Shown: positions 29,431 through 32,287 of the stretch, piece by piece
Position numbering within the stretch: the first letter of the stretch is position 1
Layout: every line of letters starts with the position of its first letter
Assembly (NCBI GenBank): GCA_032718475.1
Contig: JAUCBJ010000060.1
Span: forward strand, 1-32,287
DNA: 32,287 nucleotides
Reading direction: 5' to 3'
Source: Nemertoderma westbladi
Lineage: Eukaryota; Xenacoelomorpha; Nemertodermatida; Nemertodermatidae
Made by a program: the position numbers and the translations under genes
The notes under the pieces: generated by a model
Told to the model about the DNA's origin: nothing
The model's database searches: none
What the model saw: the letters and a program-made list of their open reading frames with translations, nothing else

Positions 29431-30263
29431 CTAACATTCTCGCTATGGGGGGTGCTGATTACATTTCTGATGTCAGTTTTCACGTTTACATAAATCTAGT
29501 CTGTCTGTCTGTCGGTCATTCTGTTAGTCAGTCTATCAAAACATAAAAAATAGTTCAAATTAACTAACATTCTCGCTATCGGGGTTTTAAGGGGTGATGA
29601 TTTCATTTCTGATGTCAGTTTTCAGGTTTACATAAATCTAGTCTGTCTGTTTGTCGGTCTGTCGGTCTTTTTTGTCAGTCAGTCAGTCTGTCAAAACTTA
29701 AAAAAGAATACAAACTAACTAACATTCTCGTTATGGGTGTTTTAATGGGTGCTGATTTCATTTCAGATGTCACTTTTCACGTTTAATAAATCTAGTCTGT
29801 CTGGCTGTCGGTCTTTCTGTCAGTCAGTCTGTCAAAACTTAAAAAAGAATACTAACTAACTAACATTCTCGTTATGGGGGTTTTAATGGGTGCTGATTTC
29901 ATTTCAGATGTCAGTTTTCACGTTTAATAAATCTAGTCTGTCTGGCTGTCGGTCTTTCTGTCAGTAGGTCTGTCAAAACTTAAAAAAGTATACTAACTAA
30001 CCAACATTCCCGCTATGGGGGTTTTAAGGGGTGCTGATTTCATTTCTGATGTCAGTTTTCAGGTTTACATAAATCTAGTCTGTCTGTTTGTCGGTCTGTC
30101 GGTCTTTCTGTCAGTCAGACAGTCTGTCAAAACTTAAAAAAGAATACAAACTAACTAACATTCTCGTTATGGGGGTTTTAATGGGTGCTGATTTCATTTC
30201 AGATGTAAGTTTTCACGTTTAATAAATCTAGTCTGTCTGTCTGTCGTTCTTACTGTCAGTCTG
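29431..30263. repeat. Tandem array, ~135-155-bp unit, 6 copies
   Basis: Copies begin with (C)TAACATTCTCG or a variant near 29431, 29564, 29719, 29859, 29998 and 30154. Each carries GGGTGCTGATTTCATTTC, GATGTCAGTTTTCA, AAATCTAGTCTGTCTG and a variable GTCGGTCTTTCTGTCAGTCA block. Length differences come mainly from the GTCTGTC/GTCAGTCA part, a microsatellite nested in the larger unit. Confidence 0.95.
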
Positions 30264-32207
30264 TACTACTGTACTGTGGTTGGCATTACGCCATATACCT
30301 AACATTGATGATACAGTCTACAATACAGCCTATCTACAGTACAGAATGGATTTTTCCCATGAAGAGCACTAAATGTCTTTAATACTGTCCACCAGTATAC
30401 CTAGACCAAGAGCCTTCCAATAAAACATGTATTCCAGCATGACGTCCACTGCACGTCTTAGTGTTGTCCATGGTGACATGCACTGGACGTCATAGGCTCT
30501 AAGGGGTTAAGCAACACGGTCCCTACTTCGCCCTGTCGACACCCCAGCCATTTTTCACCAATACTTTTTTAGAGTTTTTAAATTTGTTTGGTATTGGTGA
30601 AAGTTCTAGAACATTAGTAGATATGTTTTTTGTGATAGCTACCGGTAGTGTTTTTTTGCTAGCTAGTATTTTTAGAAATTATAAAAAATGCGAAAGTCCA
30701 TGATATTTCAGGTTAAACTGTTGAAGAATATATTTATGACCAAAATAATTTCCAAAAATTACTAGCTAGTAAAAAATACTAGCATTATACATTATACATA
30801 TAGATTATATATAAAAAAGCACTCAAAATCACAAAAAAATAAAGGGACCCTTTTGCTTAAGGAGTCAAAATTAATGAATAAATTCGCGATGTTTGCGACG
30901 TTTGCGAAATTCGCGAAGAATCCGTCAGTTTCTGTGCCCTAATGGGTTCGTGCCAAAACAATAAAATCTTACACACTTAACACACACGAACTAATTTAAA
31001 GTGGGTATTAGTATGCCTGAATAATTAAATAGAAATTAAATTATTGAACGCTATTTCAACATGAAATCTACGGAATCAATACACAACACACGCACACTAC
31101 TGAATTTAAAAATTTATATAGATTGCAACTTATATTTGGCTACCTTTTAGGCCTAATGGGTGACTAATTTAATTCTTCACCCCTATATATTTGTAGCCTT
31201 TTTAATTTGTGCCTTTAATTGAATCAAACATTAAACTAAAATATATGTCACAATATTGATCTGTCTGTAGCTGGTCAATGAATCTCTCATAAATTTGTTA
31301 ATTAGTCGCTGCTCAGTGATTGAACATTTGAACACGTGCTGCTCGAAGACCCCACAACGTGTACTTCTACTTACATACCACGGCTATATGGCAAGTCCTG
31401 TCCTTGCTGAGAGAGATTCTTGCCAATATAAACGTCAATCCTATCCATCTCCCGGAATATGGTGTCTTAAATCAATGACTTGAAACTGGAACCCCCACAA
31501 AATATTCTGCCCAACTCTTCCCTCAAAATGTTCTACTAATCTTAATGAGATCGCATTGAATTTGAAACAGATAGTTTTAACTATCTGTTATAACTTTGCA
31601 TAACACAAGCCAAACAAAAGGAACAGTAGGAAAGAGTAGGTAGAAAATTAGTAATTTATTTCACAATATCCCGCAATTCAATGTAGAATAAATACAATTT
31701 ACGCCGGCCTGTTACACCTAAATTGCTATATCTCGGTAAATATAAGTCGCATCGAATTTTTAAATATACCAAAAACTCCACGATATATTAAGCAAACTGA
31801 TGTAAAAAGATTATACAATTCCACTCCAAGGAAATTTCATAATTTCCAATAATTTTAGCAAAGATTTTTCACATAATAAAACTGTGATCGCTCTATTGAT
31901 TTTAGGTGTAATGTATTTATTTGTTTTTGTTTAAAAACTACAATAGTTCATAATATAATAAATCATTTTCTGTGGATAAGTGTTTTTGAGGTCAACAAAT
32001 CCGATGGGCGAGGTTACATCCACCCGTTCAGTAGAAAAGTTGTGTAAATAAGCTCCCTGTATTGTACCAGCAAAATTGATATATTAAAATTTGTTAAATG
32101 ATTAGACAAATTTCTGTTGCTCTGGAAACTAAATTGGTAACTATATAGAAGTCCATACTTCAGTCAATCGATATTCATTAGAGTAAAGATTGTCTGTACC
32201 AAATTTG
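30264..32207. other. AT-rich intergenic stretch with small hairpins, no gene recognised
   Basis: Inverted repeats include ATGACGTCCACTGCA (30439) with TGCACTGGACGTCAT (30479), TTCACCAATAC (30554) with GTATTGGTGAA (30591), and GCTAGCTAGTATTTTTAGAA (30658) with a near complement at 30747-30770. A TTCGCGAA/TTTGCGA-rich patch lies near 30884-30920. The open frames are short and featureless. Confidence 0.5.
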
Positions 32208-32260
32208 AGTACTCTGCGTTGATACCACTGCTTCAAGCAGTGGTATCAACGCAGAGTACT
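32208..32260. other. Synthetic amplification-primer sequence, head-to-head (adapter contamination)
   Basis: The 26 bases at 32235-32260 begin AAGCAGTGGTATCAACGCAG and continue AGTACT. I recognise this as the SMART-type cDNA / long-fragment genomic amplification primer. Bases 32208-32233 are its exact reverse complement, and one C separates them. Two primers joined tail-to-tail are a ligation or PCR artefact and not part of the genome. Confidence 0.97.
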
Positions 32261-32287
32261 CCCTAATTCTACCGCTAGCTTTGCATA
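32261..32287. other. Sequence beyond the adapter, origin uncertain
   Basis: These 27 bases follow the artificial primer junction and may come from an unrelated genomic fragment. Nothing can be recognised in them. Confidence 0.6.

Overview
The window looks like nuclear DNA of an invertebrate animal, probably marine. The evidence is a spliced gene with GT-AG intron borders, a metazoan-type protein kinase A catalytic subunit, a pogo/Tigger-type transposase, an RTE-like non-LTR endonuclease, many foldback or MITE-like elements, and long stretches of AT-rich non-coding DNA. I cannot name the species. No bacterial or organellar signature is visible.

Layout. 1-2297: AT-rich, no gene seen, with a 25-nt G run and an 18-nt C run. 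2298-7019 (minus): a two-exon gene for a ~1243-residue Lys/Ser/Pro-rich protein with one degenerate zinc-finger-like knuckle and about 48 copies of a hexapeptide (consensus VSAVEP). Its 990-bp intron carries its own minisatellite. 7359-8309: a large inverted-repeat (foldback) element. 8977-11860: a decayed pogo/Tigger-type transposon on the minus strand, with nested inverted repeats at both ends. 12129-14400: a coding-free block bounded by perfect palindromes and carrying a dispersed 17-bp motif and a ~165-bp tandem repeat. 14650-16005: a 52-bp tandem array and two MITE-like elements, one with a 5-bp target duplication. 17700-18791: the truncated 5' part of a non-LTR retrotransposon. 18792-21185: AT-rich DNA between two ~110-bp direct repeats. 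22451-26160: an uninterrupted pentanucleotide array (728 perfect CAGAG units, edged by CAGAA). 26495-27201: a terminal-inverted-repeat element ending 46 bp before the next gene. 27247-28314 (plus): an intronless, full-length PKA catalytic subunit paralogue. 28315-32207: non-coding, with a ~145-bp tandem array at 29431-30263. 32208-32260: a head-to-head copy of a laboratory cDNA/whole-genome-amplification primer, meaning the assembly is probably chimeric there.

Only two genes appear intact, the repeat-rich protein and the kinase. I see no functional link between them. Everything else is mobile-element debris, satellite DNA or unassigned intergenic sequence. The adapter shows that amplified DNA entered the assembly, so the lengths of the tandem arrays should be treated with care.
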